Below are positions 8,911 to 18,019 of a DNA stretch of 64,000 bases, piece after piece. This DNA comes from Streptomyces sp. M41(2017). Lineage in GTDB: Bacteria; Actinomycetota; Actinomycetes; Streptomycetales; Streptomycetaceae. The stretch spans positions 1 through 64,000 of the forward strand of contig NZ_MWFK01000001.1 in NCBI RefSeq assembly GCF_002078175.1. The letters are read 5' to 3'. The position numbers were made by a program, and so were the translations under genes. The notes beneath the pieces are model-generated. The model saw only the letters and a program-made list of their open reading frames with translations, was not told the DNA's origin and did not search any database. Each line of letters begins with the position of its first letter. The first letter of the stretch is position 1.

Positions 8911-9657
8911 ATGAGCACCGACGACCCGGCCGCCGCCCTCTTCACCGCCCTCTACGAGGGGGACGAGGACACGGTCGTACGGCTGCTGCGCGCCGGGGTG
9001 AGCGCCGAGAGCGTGGACGAGGACGGCCAGAGCGCGTTGTACGCGGCGGCGGTGAGCGACCGGGCCGGGATCGTGCGGCTCCTGCTGACCGGCGGCGCCG
9101 ACCCCGACCGGCTCAGTCTGGGCACGGACGCCCCCCTGTGCGGCGCGGCCTGCGGCGGGCACGTCGAGGTGGTGCGGGCCCTGCTCGGCGCCGGGGCGGG
9201 GCCGGACACGGTGGAGGCGTTCGGCTTCACCGCGCTGACCTGGGCACTGCGGTGCGGCCACACCACGGTCGCGGAACTTCTCCTCGGGGCGGGGGCGGAC
9301 CCGGACCGGCCGGGACCGTCGGGCGAGGCGCCGCTGGTGACGGCCGCCCGCCGGGGTTCGGTCGGCTGCGTGCGGGCTCTGCTCGCGCACGGGGCGGGAG
9401 CGCGGGCCGAGGCACTCGCGGAGGCGCGCCGTCTGCTCACCGTCGGTGTCGAGGCCGAACTGCGGGCCGGTCTGGCCCGCGCGCACGGGACCGGGCACCG
9501 CTCGGTCATCCGCCGCCACGGATCCGCCGAGGACGTCACCATCGAGGTGGAACTCCTGGACGCCCAGGGGAGTCCCTTCGCGGGCGACGAACTCCAGACG
9601 GGGCACGCCGCGATCCTCGCGCTGCTGACGGCTGCCCCGAAACGGCCCGGGCGCTGA
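8911..9657 (+). CDS. Ankyrin-repeat protein
   Basis: Cytoplasmic 248-residue protein whose N-terminal ~170 residues are about five ankyrin repeats (for example DEDTVVRLLRAGVSAESVDE, HVEVVRALLGAGAGPDTVEA and HTTVAELLLGAGADPDRPGP). The last ~75 residues are a non-repeat domain of unknown role. Ankyrin repeats bind proteins; no partner can be inferred from the neighbours, and the gene looks monocistronic. The ATG follows a weak GAGGG ribosome site. Confidence 0.85.
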   Translation: MSTDDPAAALFTALYEGDEDTVVRLLRAGVSAESVDEDGQSALYAAAVSDRAGIVRLLLTGGADPDRLSLGTDAPLCGAACGGHVEVVRALLGAGAGPDTVEAFGFTALTWALRCGHTTVAELLLGAGADPDRPGPSGEAPLVTAARRGSVGCVRALLAHGAGARAEALAEARRLLTVGVEAELRAGLARAHGTGHRSVIRRHGSAEDVTIEVELLDAQGSPFAGDELQTGHAAILALLTAAPKRPGR

Positions 9658-9751
9658 CGGCGGCTCCCGGCCACCCCGTGCCCGCACTCCCCTCCCCGTC
9701 ACGTCCCCTCACATCCCCTCAGGCCGCTCCGTCCTGCTCCGCCCCGGCCGC

Positions 9752-10666
9752 CTACCGCGCGCCGTACACCGGCCTCGGTGTCGCCGCCTCCGCCAGGAGT
9801 TTCCGGGCCGCGTCGCCCGCCTCGGCCGGGGTCCGGCGCGCTCCCCCGTCCGCGCTCGGGCCGGGGCGCCAGCCCTCCATCACGGTGATCCGGCCGCCCT
9901 CGGCCTCGAAGACGCGGCCGGTGACCCCGGCGCTCGCGGCCGACCCCAGCCAGACCACGAGCGGCGAGACGTTCTCGGGGGCCATGGCGTCGAAACCGTC
10001 GTCCGGCGCCGCCATCGTCCCGGCGAAGGTCCGCTCGGTCATCCGGGTACGGGCGGCCGGGGCGATGGCGTTGACCTGCACGCCGTAGCGGCCCATCTCG
10101 GCGGCCGCGACCAGGGTCAGGCCGACGACGCCGGCCTTGGCCGCGCTGTAGTTGCCCTGCCCGACCGACCCCGACAGGCCCGCTCCGCTGCTGGTGTTGA
10201 CGACTCTGGCCTCCGGTGTGCGGCCCGCCTTGGCCTCCGCCCGCCAGTGCGCGGCCGCGTGCCGCAGCGGCAGGAAGTGCCCCTTCAGATGGACCCGCAT
10301 GACGGCGTCCCAGTCCTCCTCGTCGAGGTTGACGAGCATCCGGTCCCGCAGGAAGCCGGCGTTGTTGACCAGGGTGTCGAGCCGGCCGTACGTGTCCAGG
10401 GCGGTACGGACGAGGGACGCCGCGCCGTCGGTGGTCGCGATGTCGCCGCCGTGGGCCACCGCCTCGCCGCCGGCCGCGCGGATCTCCTCGACGACCCGGC
10501 GGGCCGGGCTGTCCGGACCCGGGACGCCGTCGAGGCCGACGCCGAGGTCGTTCACGACGAGCCGGGCGCCCTCGGCGGCGTAGGCGAGGGCGTGCGCCCT
10601 GCCGAGTCCGCGGCCCGCGCCCGTGACGATCACGACACGTCCCTCGCACAGCAACGGTGCGCTCAT
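9752..10666 (-). CDS. Short-chain dehydrogenase/reductase, Rv3548c-like
   Basis: NAD(P)-dependent oxidoreductase of 304 residues. It has the glycine-rich TGAGRGLGRAHALAYAAEG cofactor motif near residues 16-34, NNAG, and the catalytic Ser...Tyr-x3-Lys as NTSSGAG...NYSAAKAG. Length and position match M. tuberculosis Rv3548c (304 residues), the SDR beside Rv3549c in the KstR2 regulon, so a step in beta-oxidation of HIP-derived CoA esters is likely. The ATG overlaps the previous gene's stop by 4 bp (ATGA). The C-terminal ~45 residues (EGWRPGPSADGGARR) extend beyond the usual SDR end. Confidence 0.82.
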   Translation of the reverse strand: MSAPLLCEGRVVIVTGAGRGLGRAHALAYAAEGARLVVNDLGVGLDGVPGPDSPARRVVEEIRAAGGEAVAHGGDIATTDGAASLVRTALDTYGRLDTLVNNAGFLRDRMLVNLDEEDWDAVMRVHLKGHFLPLRHAAAHWRAEAKAGRTPEARVVNTSSGAGLSGSVGQGNYSAAKAGVVGLTLVAAAEMGRYGVQVNAIAPAARTRMTERTFAGTMAAPDDGFDAMAPENVSPLVVWLGSAASAGVTGRVFEAEGGRITVMEGWRPGPSADGGARRTPAEAGDAARKLLAEAATPRPVYGAR

Positions 10667-11457
10667 GACGGTTCTCCCAGCTGGTCCTTGTTGACGGTCG
10701 CGGCGTCGAGGAAGGCGGGCCGCTCGCCGCCTCCGTGGACGAGGATCGACGCTCCGCTGATGTAGGCGGCCGCGTCCGAGGCGAGGAAGACGGCGGCCGC
10801 GCCGACGTCGGAGGGCCGGGCGAGACGGCCCAGCGGGACCGTACGGGCGACGGCCTCCACCCCGTCCTCGCCGCCGTAGTGGAGACGGGCCAGTTCGGTG
10901 CGGACCATGCCGACGACCAGAGTGTTGACCCTGACCTCCGGTGCCCACTCGACGGCCATCGAACGGGCCAGGTTCTCCAGCCCCGCCTTCGCCGCTCCGT
11001 AGGCCGCCGACCCGGGCGAGGGACGGGACCCGCTCACGCTCCCGATCATCACGATCGACCCCCGGGCCCGCCTGAGGTGGTCGTACGCGGCGAGCGACGC
11101 GGTGAGCGGAGCGGTGAGGTTGAGCTCGATGACCCGGGCGTGCCGTGCGGCGTCCGCCCCGGCGAGCGTCCGGTAGGGGGCGCCGCCCGCGTTGTTCACG
11201 AGGACGTCGAGCCGGGGCAGCGCGGCGAAGAAGTCCCGCACGGCGGCCGGGTCCCGCAGGTCGACCGGCACGAAGTCGGCTTTCTCCAGGGGGACTTCGG
11301 GGGGTCTGCGCGCACAGACCACGACGTGGGCACCCGCCCGGGCGAAGGCCCGCGCGATCCCGGCGCCGACGCCGCGGGTGCCACCGGTGACGACGACGGT
11401 CCGTCCGTCGAGGTCCGCGACGGCGCCGTCGCCGCCGGTGGTGTCCAGGTTGTCCAC
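10663..11457 (-). CDS. Short-chain dehydrogenase/reductase, Rv3549c-like
   Basis: 264-residue classical SDR: TGGTRGVGAGIARAFARAG cofactor motif, NNAGG, and Ser...Tyr-x3-Lys in GSVSGSR...AAYGAAKAG. The GTG start has GGGAGG at 5-6 nt. First gene of a two-gene SDR operon, divergent from echA20 across a region holding a candidate KstR2 operator; this repeats the Rv3549c/Rv3550 arrangement. Expected role: dehydrogenation of a hydroxyacyl-CoA or ring hydroxyl in steroid C/D-ring breakdown. The exact substrate is unknown. Confidence 0.82.
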   Translation of the reverse strand: MDNLDTTGGDGAVADLDGRTVVVTGGTRGVGAGIARAFARAGAHVVVCARRPPEVPLEKADFVPVDLRDPAAVRDFFAALPRLDVLVNNAGGAPYRTLAGADAARHARVIELNLTAPLTASLAAYDHLRRARGSIVMIGSVSGSRPSPGSAAYGAAKAGLENLARSMAVEWAPEVRVNTLVVGMVRTELARLHYGGEDGVEAVARTVPLGRLARPSDVGAAAVFLASDAAAYISGASILVHGGGERPAFLDAATVNKDQLGEPS

Positions 11458-11504
11458 AGGGCCTCCCGCCCGGCCGCGATCGCTGCTAGCTTCGCATCAC
11501 ACCT

Positions 11505-11518
11505 AACAAACGTTTGGT
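11505..11518. promoter_or_regulatory. Candidate KstR2 operator between SDR operon and echA20
   Basis: AACAAACGTTTGGT fits the mycobacterial KstR2 pattern AnCAA-n4-TTGnT with a symmetric CAAACGTTTG core. It lies in the divergent promoter region, 47 bp from the SDR start and 15 bp before the echA20 start. A matching site occurs at 17893. Confidence 0.7.
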
Positions 11519-11533
11519 GGAAAGGTAGCTGAT

Positions 11534-12292
11534 GTGCCCATGGGTGTCTCCACCTCGTCCCCGGAAAAGGGGATTTCCGTCATCACGGCCGACTACCCGC
11601 CGGTGAACGCGCTGCCGGTGCGCGGCTGGTTCGAGCTGGCCGACGCCGTCCGCGCGACGGGCCGCGACCCCGGGGTCCGCTGTGTCGTCCTGGCGGCGGA
11701 GGGACGCGGTTTCAACGCGGGGGTCGACATCAAGGAGATCCAGCGCGACCCCACCGGCCACGAAGCGCTGACCGGCGCCAACCAGGGCTGCGCGGAGGCC
11801 TTCGCGGCGGTGTACGAGTGCCAGGTGCCCGTCGTCGCGGCCGTGCAGGGCTTCTGCCTGGGCGGCGGCATCGGCCTGGTGGGGAACGCGGACGTGATCG
11901 TGGCGAGCGAGGACGCCACCTTCGGCCTGCCCGAGCTGGACCGCGGCGCCCTCGGCGCGGCCACCCACCTGGCCCGGCTCGTCCCCCAGCATCTGATGCG
12001 CGCCCTGTACTACACCTCGCGCACGGCCACCGCCGCCGAGCTGCACGCGCACGGCTCGGTCTGGAAGGTCGTCCCGCGCGAGGAACTCCGCTCGGCGGCG
12101 GTGGAGCTGGCGCGGGAGATCGCCGCGAAGGACGGGCGGCTGATCCGACTCGCCAAGGCCGCCATCAATGGCATCGACCCCGTCGACGTGCGCCGCAGCT
12201 ACCGCTTCGAGCAGGGCTTCACCTACGAGGCCGGCTTCGGCGGAGTGGCCGGCCGCGTCCGCGACACCTTCGGCAAGGAGGCCCCCCGGTGA
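11534..12292 (+). CDS. echA20: Enoyl-CoA hydratase/isomerase-family ring hydrolase, EchA20-like
   Basis: Crotonase-fold protein of 252 residues. The oxyanion-hole segments are GRGFNAGVDIKEI (residues ~57-69) and QGFCLGGGIGLVG (~110-122). In M. tuberculosis EchA20 hydrolytically opens the remaining five-membered steroid ring of HIEC-CoA to give COCHEA-CoA. The identity rests on family and on strict synteny with ipdA and ipdB downstream. The GTG at 11534 has AAAGG at 8 nt; an ATG two codons later is possible. The stop overlaps the ipdA start by 4 bp. Confidence 0.82.
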   Translation: MPMGVSTSSPEKGISVITADYPPVNALPVRGWFELADAVRATGRDPGVRCVVLAAEGRGFNAGVDIKEIQRDPTGHEALTGANQGCAEAFAAVYECQVPVVAAVQGFCLGGGIGLVGNADVIVASEDATFGLPELDRGALGAATHLARLVPQHLMRALYYTSRTATAAELHAHGSVWKVVPREELRSAAVELAREIAAKDGRLIRLAKAAINGIDPVDVRRSYRFEQGFTYEAGFGGVAGRVRDTFGKEAPR

Positions 12293-13155
12293 GCGACAAG
12301 ACCATGTCGGCGCAGGACGTCGTCGGCCGGCTGGAGAGCGGGATGACGCTCGGCATCGGCGGCTGGGGTTCGCGGCGCAAGCCGATGGCCCTGGTCAGAG
12401 CGCTGCTCCGTACCGACATCACCGACCTGACGGTCGTCGCGTACGGCGGGCCGGACGTCGGTCTGCTCGCGGCGGCCGGCCGGATCCGCAAGCTCGTGAC
12501 CGCCTTCGCGACGCTCGACTCGATCCCGCTCGAACCGCACTACCGCGCGGCCCGCGAGCGTGGCGCGTTCGAGCTGACGGAGGTCGACGAGGCGATGTTC
12601 ATGTGGGGCCTGCACGCCGCCGCGAACCGGCTGCCGTTCCTCCCGGTGCGGGCCGGCATCGGCTCCGACGTCATGCGCGTCAACCCGGGCCTCAGGACGG
12701 TCATTTCGCCCTACCCCGATCCGTCGTCGGGAGTGCGGGAGGAGCTCGTCGCCATGCCCGCCCTGCGCCTGGACGCGGCCCTGGTCCACATGAACCGCGC
12801 CGACCGCGCGGGCAACGGCCAGTACCTCGGCCCGGACCCGTACTTCGACGACCTGTTCTGCGAGGCCGCCGACGCCGCGTACGTCTCGTGCGAGCGGATC
12901 GTCGACACGGCGGAGCTGACCAAGGAAGCCGCGCCGCAGACCCTGCTCCTCCAGCGGTCGGCCGTCACGGGCGTGGTGGAGACACCGAACGGCGCGCACT
13001 TCACGTCCTGCGCCCCGGACCACGGACGCGACGAGGCCTTCCAGAAGCTGTACGCGACCACGCCGTACGAGGAGTTCGCCGAGCGCTTCCTCTCCGGTGA
13101 CGAGCACGCCTACCAGAGCGCCGTCCAGGCCTGGCGGAAGGAGCGGGACCAGTGA
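12289..13155 (+). CDS. ipdA: COCHEA-CoA hydrolase alpha subunit, IpdA-like
   Basis: 288-residue member of the family I CoA-transferase fold, with GMTLGIGGWGSRRKPMALVR near the N-terminus and the ring-hydrolase-type sequence VGIGSD-like AGIGSDVMRVNPGLR in place of a standard transferase active site. In mycobacteria IpdA and IpdB form a heterotetramer that hydrolyses COCHEA-CoA, opening the last steroid ring to MOODA-CoA. AAGGAG lies 9 nt before the GTG. It overlaps echA20 and ipdB by 4 bp each, so the subunits are translationally coupled. Confidence 0.85.
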   Translation: MSDKTMSAQDVVGRLESGMTLGIGGWGSRRKPMALVRALLRTDITDLTVVAYGGPDVGLLAAAGRIRKLVTAFATLDSIPLEPHYRAARERGAFELTEVDEAMFMWGLHAAANRLPFLPVRAGIGSDVMRVNPGLRTVISPYPDPSSGVREELVAMPALRLDAALVHMNRADRAGNGQYLGPDPYFDDLFCEAADAAYVSCERIVDTAELTKEAAPQTLLLQRSAVTGVVETPNGAHFTSCAPDHGRDEAFQKLYATTPYEEFAERFLSGDEHAYQSAVQAWRKERDQ

Positions 13156-14012
13156 GCGTCACCCGAGCCGAGTACTGCGTGATCGCCTGCGCCGAGGCCT
13201 GGCGGGACAACGGCGAGGTGCTCGCCAGCCCCATGGGCCTCGTCCCGTCCGTCGGGGCCCGGCTGGCCCGGCACACCTTCGCGCCCGACCTGCTGCTGAC
13301 CGACGGCGAGGCGCTGCTCGTCGGCCCGGACGGCAGCACGGAGGGCTGGTTGCCCTACCGGCGGCATCTGACGACGGTCACCGGCGGGCGGCGGCACGTG
13401 ATGATGGGCGCGAGCCAGCTCGACCGCTTCGGCAACCAGAACATCTCCTGCATCGGCGACTGGTCCCGGCCCCGGCGCCAGCTCCTCGGAATGCGCGGCG
13501 CCCCGGTCAACACCTTGAACAACCCGACGAGCTACTGGATCCCCCAGCACTCCCCGCGGGTCTTCGTGGAGCGGGTCGACGTGGTGTGCGGGGTGGGGTA
13601 CGACCGGGCGGCCGCCGCGGGCCCGAGCGCCACCCGCTTCCACCGCCTCCCCCGCGTGGTGACCGACCTCGCGGTCCTCGACTTCGCGTCCCGCGACCAC
13701 TCGATGCGGCTCGCCTCGGTCCACCCGGGCGTCACCGTCGAGCAGGTCCGCGCGGCCACGGGGTTCGGGCTGACGATCCCGGACGACGTGCCGTTCACCC
13801 GCGAACCGACCGACGCGGAGCTGGAGTTGATCAGGACGGTGCTCGACCCGAAGGGGCTGCGGGACCGGGAGGTGCCGGACCTGGCGAGCACCCCGGTGAG
13901 AGACGACGGAAGCCGCGCCGACCGGGCGCGGGACGACAGGGGCCGGGGGGACAGGGGCCGGGACGAGCGGGCCCGAGGGAGCAGGCCCCCTGCGCGCGGG
14001 GACGGCCGCTGA
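13152..14012 (+). CDS. ipdB: COCHEA-CoA hydrolase beta subunit, IpdB-like, with charged C-terminal tail
   Basis: 286 residues; the family domain occupies about 1-245 (MMGASQLDRFGNQNISCIGD, TLNNPTSYW, PRVFVERVDVVCGVGYDR), partner of IpdA in opening the final steroid ring. M. tuberculosis IpdB is about 250 residues. The extra ~36 residues are an Arg/Asp/Gly-rich run (DDRGRGDRGRDERARG) with no fold I recognise. The GTG overlaps the ipdA stop by 4 bp and its own stop shares one base with the ipdC start. Confidence 0.85.
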   Translation: MSVTRAEYCVIACAEAWRDNGEVLASPMGLVPSVGARLARHTFAPDLLLTDGEALLVGPDGSTEGWLPYRRHLTTVTGGRRHVMMGASQLDRFGNQNISCIGDWSRPRRQLLGMRGAPVNTLNNPTSYWIPQHSPRVFVERVDVVCGVGYDRAAAAGPSATRFHRLPRVVTDLAVLDFASRDHSMRLASVHPGVTVEQVRAATGFGLTIPDDVPFTREPTDAELELIRTVLDPKGLRDREVPDLASTPVRDDGSRADRARDDRGRGDRGRDERARGSRPPARGDGR

Positions 14013-15076
14013 TGGAGACGGCCCTGACCGCCCTCGTCGGCGTCCGGCATCCCGTCGTGCAGACCGGCATGGGCTGGGTGGCCGGTCCCCGCCTGGTCTC
14101 CGCGACCGCGAACGCGGGGGCGCTGGGCATCCTCGCCTCCGCCACGATGACCCTCGACCACCTCCGCGAGGCCGTCCGGGAGGTCAAGTCCCGCACCGAC
14201 GCGCCGTTCGGTGTGAATCTGCGGGCCGACGCCGGGGACGCGGGCGACCGGGTGCGGATCATCGTGGAGGAGGGGGTGCGGGTCGCGTCGTTCGCGCTCG
14301 CCCCCTCCCGCGAGCTGATCGCCGAGCTGAAGGAGGCGGGCGTGGTCGTCGTGCCGTCCGTCGGAGCACGGCGGCACGCCGAGAAGGTGGCCGCCTGGGG
14401 CGCGGACGCGGTGATCGTGCAGGGTGGCGAGGGCGGCGGGCACACCGGCGAGGTGGCGACGAGCGTGCTGCTGCCTCAAGTGGTCGACGCCGTGGACATC
14501 CCGGTGGTCGCGGCGGGCGGCTTCCACGACGGGCGGGGGCTGGTGGCGGCGCTGGCCTACGGGGCGGCGGGCATCGCGATGGGCACGCGGTTCCTGCTGA
14601 CCTCCGACTCGACGGTGCCGGACGCGGTGAAGGCGCGCTATCTCGCGGCGACCGTCAAGGACGTCACGGTGACGACGGCCGTCGACGGGATGCCGCACCG
14701 CATGCTGCGCACCGAGCTCGTGGAAACGCTGGAGCGGGCGGGGCGCACGAGAACCCTCGCCCGCGCCGTGCGCCGGGCAGCGGGCTTCCGGCGCCTGTCC
14801 GGCCTGACCTGGTCGCGGATGGTCCGCGACGGCCTCGCCATGAAGCACGGCAGGGACCTGACCTGGAGCCAGGTCCTGCTCGCCGCCAACACCCCGATGC
14901 TCCTCAGATCGTCCATGGTCGACGGCCGCACGGACCTCGGGGTGATGGCATCGGGCCAGGTGGCCGGTGTGATCGACGACCTGCCGTCGTGCGAGGAGTT
15001 GATCGCGAGGGTGATGCGAGAAGCCCGGGAGACCCTCGACCGGCTCGCGGACCCGAGGGTCCCCCTACCGGACTGA
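14012..15076 (+). CDS. ipdC: Flavin-dependent enoyl reductase/nitronate monooxygenase-like protein, IpdC-like
   Basis: 354-residue TIM-barrel flavoprotein of the nitronate monooxygenase family: QTGMGWVAGPRLVSATANAG at residues ~18-37, the FMN phosphate-binding AAGGFHDGRGLVAALAYGA and GTRFLLTSDS. In the KstR2 regulon IpdC acts on an HIP-derived CoA ester. It is the last gene of echA20-ipdA-ipdB-ipdC, with a 1-bp overlap to ipdB (TGATG), and is convergent with fadA6. Length matches the 355-residue M. tuberculosis protein. Confidence 0.85.
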   Translation: METALTALVGVRHPVVQTGMGWVAGPRLVSATANAGALGILASATMTLDHLREAVREVKSRTDAPFGVNLRADAGDAGDRVRIIVEEGVRVASFALAPSRELIAELKEAGVVVVPSVGARRHAEKVAAWGADAVIVQGGEGGGHTGEVATSVLLPQVVDAVDIPVVAAGGFHDGRGLVAALAYGAAGIAMGTRFLLTSDSTVPDAVKARYLAATVKDVTVTTAVDGMPHRMLRTELVETLERAGRTRTLARAVRRAAGFRRLSGLTWSRMVRDGLAMKHGRDLTWSQVLLAANTPMLLRSSMVDGRTDLGVMASGQVAGVIDDLPSCEELIARVMREARETLDRLADPRVPLPD

Positions 15077-15099
15077 CGTGCACGACCGTGGCCCCGGGG

Positions 15100-15120
15100 C
15101 CCGGACGTCAGGCGTCCGGG
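15100..15120. terminator. Short hairpin after ipdC
   Basis: CCCGGACG and CGTCCGGG pair over 8 bp around a 5-nt loop, 23 bp after the ipdC stop in a convergent gap. Confidence 0.45.
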
Positions 15121-15168
15121 GGCCTCACCGGGCCGAGCTCGGCGGCCGCCCCCAGGAGCCGCCGTCGA

Positions 15169-15262
15169 AGGCCGTTGCCGGAGGCCGTCGCCAGGCCGCC
15201 GACGAAGGCCGTCGCCAGGTCATCGTCAGAGGCCGTCGTCGGACCGTCCCCGGGGGCCGTCG

Positions 15263-15264
<2 letters not shown>
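15169..15264. repeat. Imperfect 24-bp tandem repeats between convergent ipdC and fadA6
   Basis: The motif AGGCCGTCGCC/TC recurs at 15182, 15206, 15230 and 15254, exactly 24 bp apart, with a shorter copy at 15169. The last copy ends at the fadA6 stop codon. There are no spacers of CRISPR type. The unit is a multiple of three and open in several frames. Confidence 0.65.
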
Positions 15265-16420
<1,156 letters not shown>

Positions 16421-16457
16421 GACGACTCCCTCGCGAGGATGAGTGGTTCGCGTGCGG

Positions 16458-17069
16458 CTACGTGCGGACGGAGATCCCGTCGAGCACCATCGACAGGTAC
16501 TGCCGGGCGATCTCCTCGGGACTGTGCTGACCACCGGGCCGGTACCAGGACGCGGCGACCCACACGGTGTCCCGGACGAAGCGGTAGGTCAGCCGGATGT
16601 CGAGGTCGGCGCGGAAGACCTCGGCGTCGACGCCGCGTTCCAGCGTGCTCAGCCAGGCCTTCTCGAAGTTGCGCTGCGACTCGGCGAGGAACGCGAAGCG
16701 CTCCTGGACGGCGAGGTGGCGGGCTTCTTTCTGGTAGATCGCGACGGCCGCGCGGTGCCGGTCGATCTCCCGGAAGGACTCGGTGACCAGGGCCTCCAGG
16801 GTCTCGCGGGGGCCGAGCCCGGCCTCCAGGACGGTGTCGTAGCCGTCCCAGAGCTCGTCGAGGAAGGTCCGCAGGATCTCCTCCAGCATCGATTCCTTGG
16901 AGTCGAAGTGGTAGTAGAGACTGCCCGCGAGCATTCCGGCCTCGTCCGCGATCTTGCGGACGGTGGTGGCGTTGTAGCCCTGCTCGGCGAAGACCTCGGC
17001 GGCGGTGCCGAGCAGTTCGCGGCGGCGCTCCGGAGTGGCGGTCACCTGGGGCTTCTTCTTGGTAGGCAC
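16458..17069 (-). CDS. kstR2: TetR-family repressor, KstR2-like
   Basis: 203-residue TetR regulator. The helix-turn-helix covers residues ~15-60 (AAEVFAEQGYNATTVRKIAD, then GSLYYHFDSKESML), and the C-terminal ligand domain holds ETLEALVTESFREIDRHRAA. In mycobacteria KstR2 represses the HIP genes and is released by HIP-CoA. Position between ipdF and fadA6 is the same as Rv3557c, and the two divergent promoter regions of this cluster carry KstR2-type sites. GTG start; the gene follows ipdF by 15 bp, so it is autoregulated if the 17893 site works. Confidence 0.85.
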   Translation of the reverse strand: MPTKKKPQVTATPERRRELLGTAAEVFAEQGYNATTVRKIADEAGMLAGSLYYHFDSKESMLEEILRTFLDELWDGYDTVLEAGLGPRETLEALVTESFREIDRHRAAVAIYQKEARHLAVQERFAFLAESQRNFEKAWLSTLERGVDAEVFRADLDIRLTYRFVRDTVWVAASWYRPGGQHSPEEIARQYLSMVLDGISVRT

Positions 17070-17084
17070 ACGGTCATTGTCGTC

Positions 17085-17876
17085 CTATGCGTGCTGGCTG
17101 CTCACGGACACGACCTCGCCGGTGAGATACGAGGAGTAGCCGGAGGCGAGGAACACGATCACGTTGGCGATCTCCCAGGGCTCGGCGTACCGGCCGAAGG
17201 CCTCGCGGGCGGTGAGTTCCTCCAGCAGTTCGGGCGTGGTGACCTTCACCAGGTGGGGGTGCAGGGCGAGGCTCGGCGAGACCGCGTTGACCCGGACCCC
17301 GTACGCGGCGGCCTCGATCGCCGCGCACCGGGTGAGCGCCATGACGCCGGCCTTCGCGGCGGCGTAGTGGGCCTGCCCGGACTGGGCCCGCCAGCCGACG
17401 ACGGACGCGTTGTTGACGACAGCCCCGCCCCCGCCCTGGTCCCGGAGCCTGCGCAGCGCGGCCCGGGTGCATCGGAACGTGCCGTTCAGTGTCACGTCCA
17501 GGACGCGGGACCACTGCTCGTCGGTCATGTCGACGAGGGCCGATGTCCCGCCCAGGCCCGCGTTGTTGACGACGACGTCCAGGCGGCCGTGCAGCCGGGC
17601 GGCGGTGTCGAAGAGGGCCTGGACCTGGTCCTCGTCGGTGACGTCGCAGGGCAGGGCGGCGACCCGGTCGGCGCCGAACTCCCCGGCCAGGGCCGCGGCG
17701 GTCTCCTTGAGCCGACGGGCGTGCGCGTCACTGACCAGGACGCGCGCGCCCTCCTCCAGGAAGCGGCGTGCGGTGGCGCCGCCGATGCCGGCCCCCGCCG
17801 CGGCGGTGATGACCGCGGTGCGGCCCTGCAGCAGCCCGTGTCCGGGGACGTACGCCGGACTCTCGACGTCGCTCAT
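17085..17876 (-). CDS. ipdF: Short-chain dehydrogenase, IpdF-like
   Basis: 263-residue SDR with an unusual TAAAGAGIGGATARRFLEEG cofactor motif, NNAG, and the catalytic Ser...Tyr-x3-Lys as NNASVVGWR...AHYAAAKAG. In the mycobacterial pathway IpdF handles the hydroxylated HIP-CoA intermediate. First gene of the ipdF-kstR2-fadA6 operon; the candidate KstR2 site begins 17 bp upstream of its ATG. Confidence 0.82.
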   Translation of the reverse strand: MSDVESPAYVPGHGLLQGRTAVITAAAGAGIGGATARRFLEEGARVLVSDAHARRLKETAAALAGEFGADRVAALPCDVTDEDQVQALFDTAARLHGRLDVVVNNAGLGGTSALVDMTDEQWSRVLDVTLNGTFRCTRAALRRLRDQGGGGAVVNNASVVGWRAQSGQAHYAAAKAGVMALTRCAAIEAAAYGVRVNAVSPSLALHPHLVKVTTPELLEELTAREAFGRYAEPWEIANVIVFLASGYSSYLTGEVVSVSSQHA

Positions 17877-17892
17877 GACCCCAAGCTAACCT

Positions 17893-17906
17893 ACCAAACA
17901 CTTGTT
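17893..17906. promoter_or_regulatory. Second candidate KstR2 operator, between ipdF and the fadE genes
   Basis: ACCAAACACTTGTT matches AnCAA-n4-TTGnT and shares AnCAAAC with the 11505 site. It lies 16 bp upstream of ipdF and about 110 bp upstream of the acyl-CoA dehydrogenase operon, so a bound repressor could control both. Confidence 0.7.
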
Positions 17907-18019
17907 AGGGAAGCGTCCCGTCACCCGGCGAGACCCCGTGACCCCGCCGACGCAGGCACAGCCAGAGTCCCCGTCGCAGTCGCAGTCGCGGTCGCTGCCG
18001 CAGCCGAGAGGTGAAGCCG

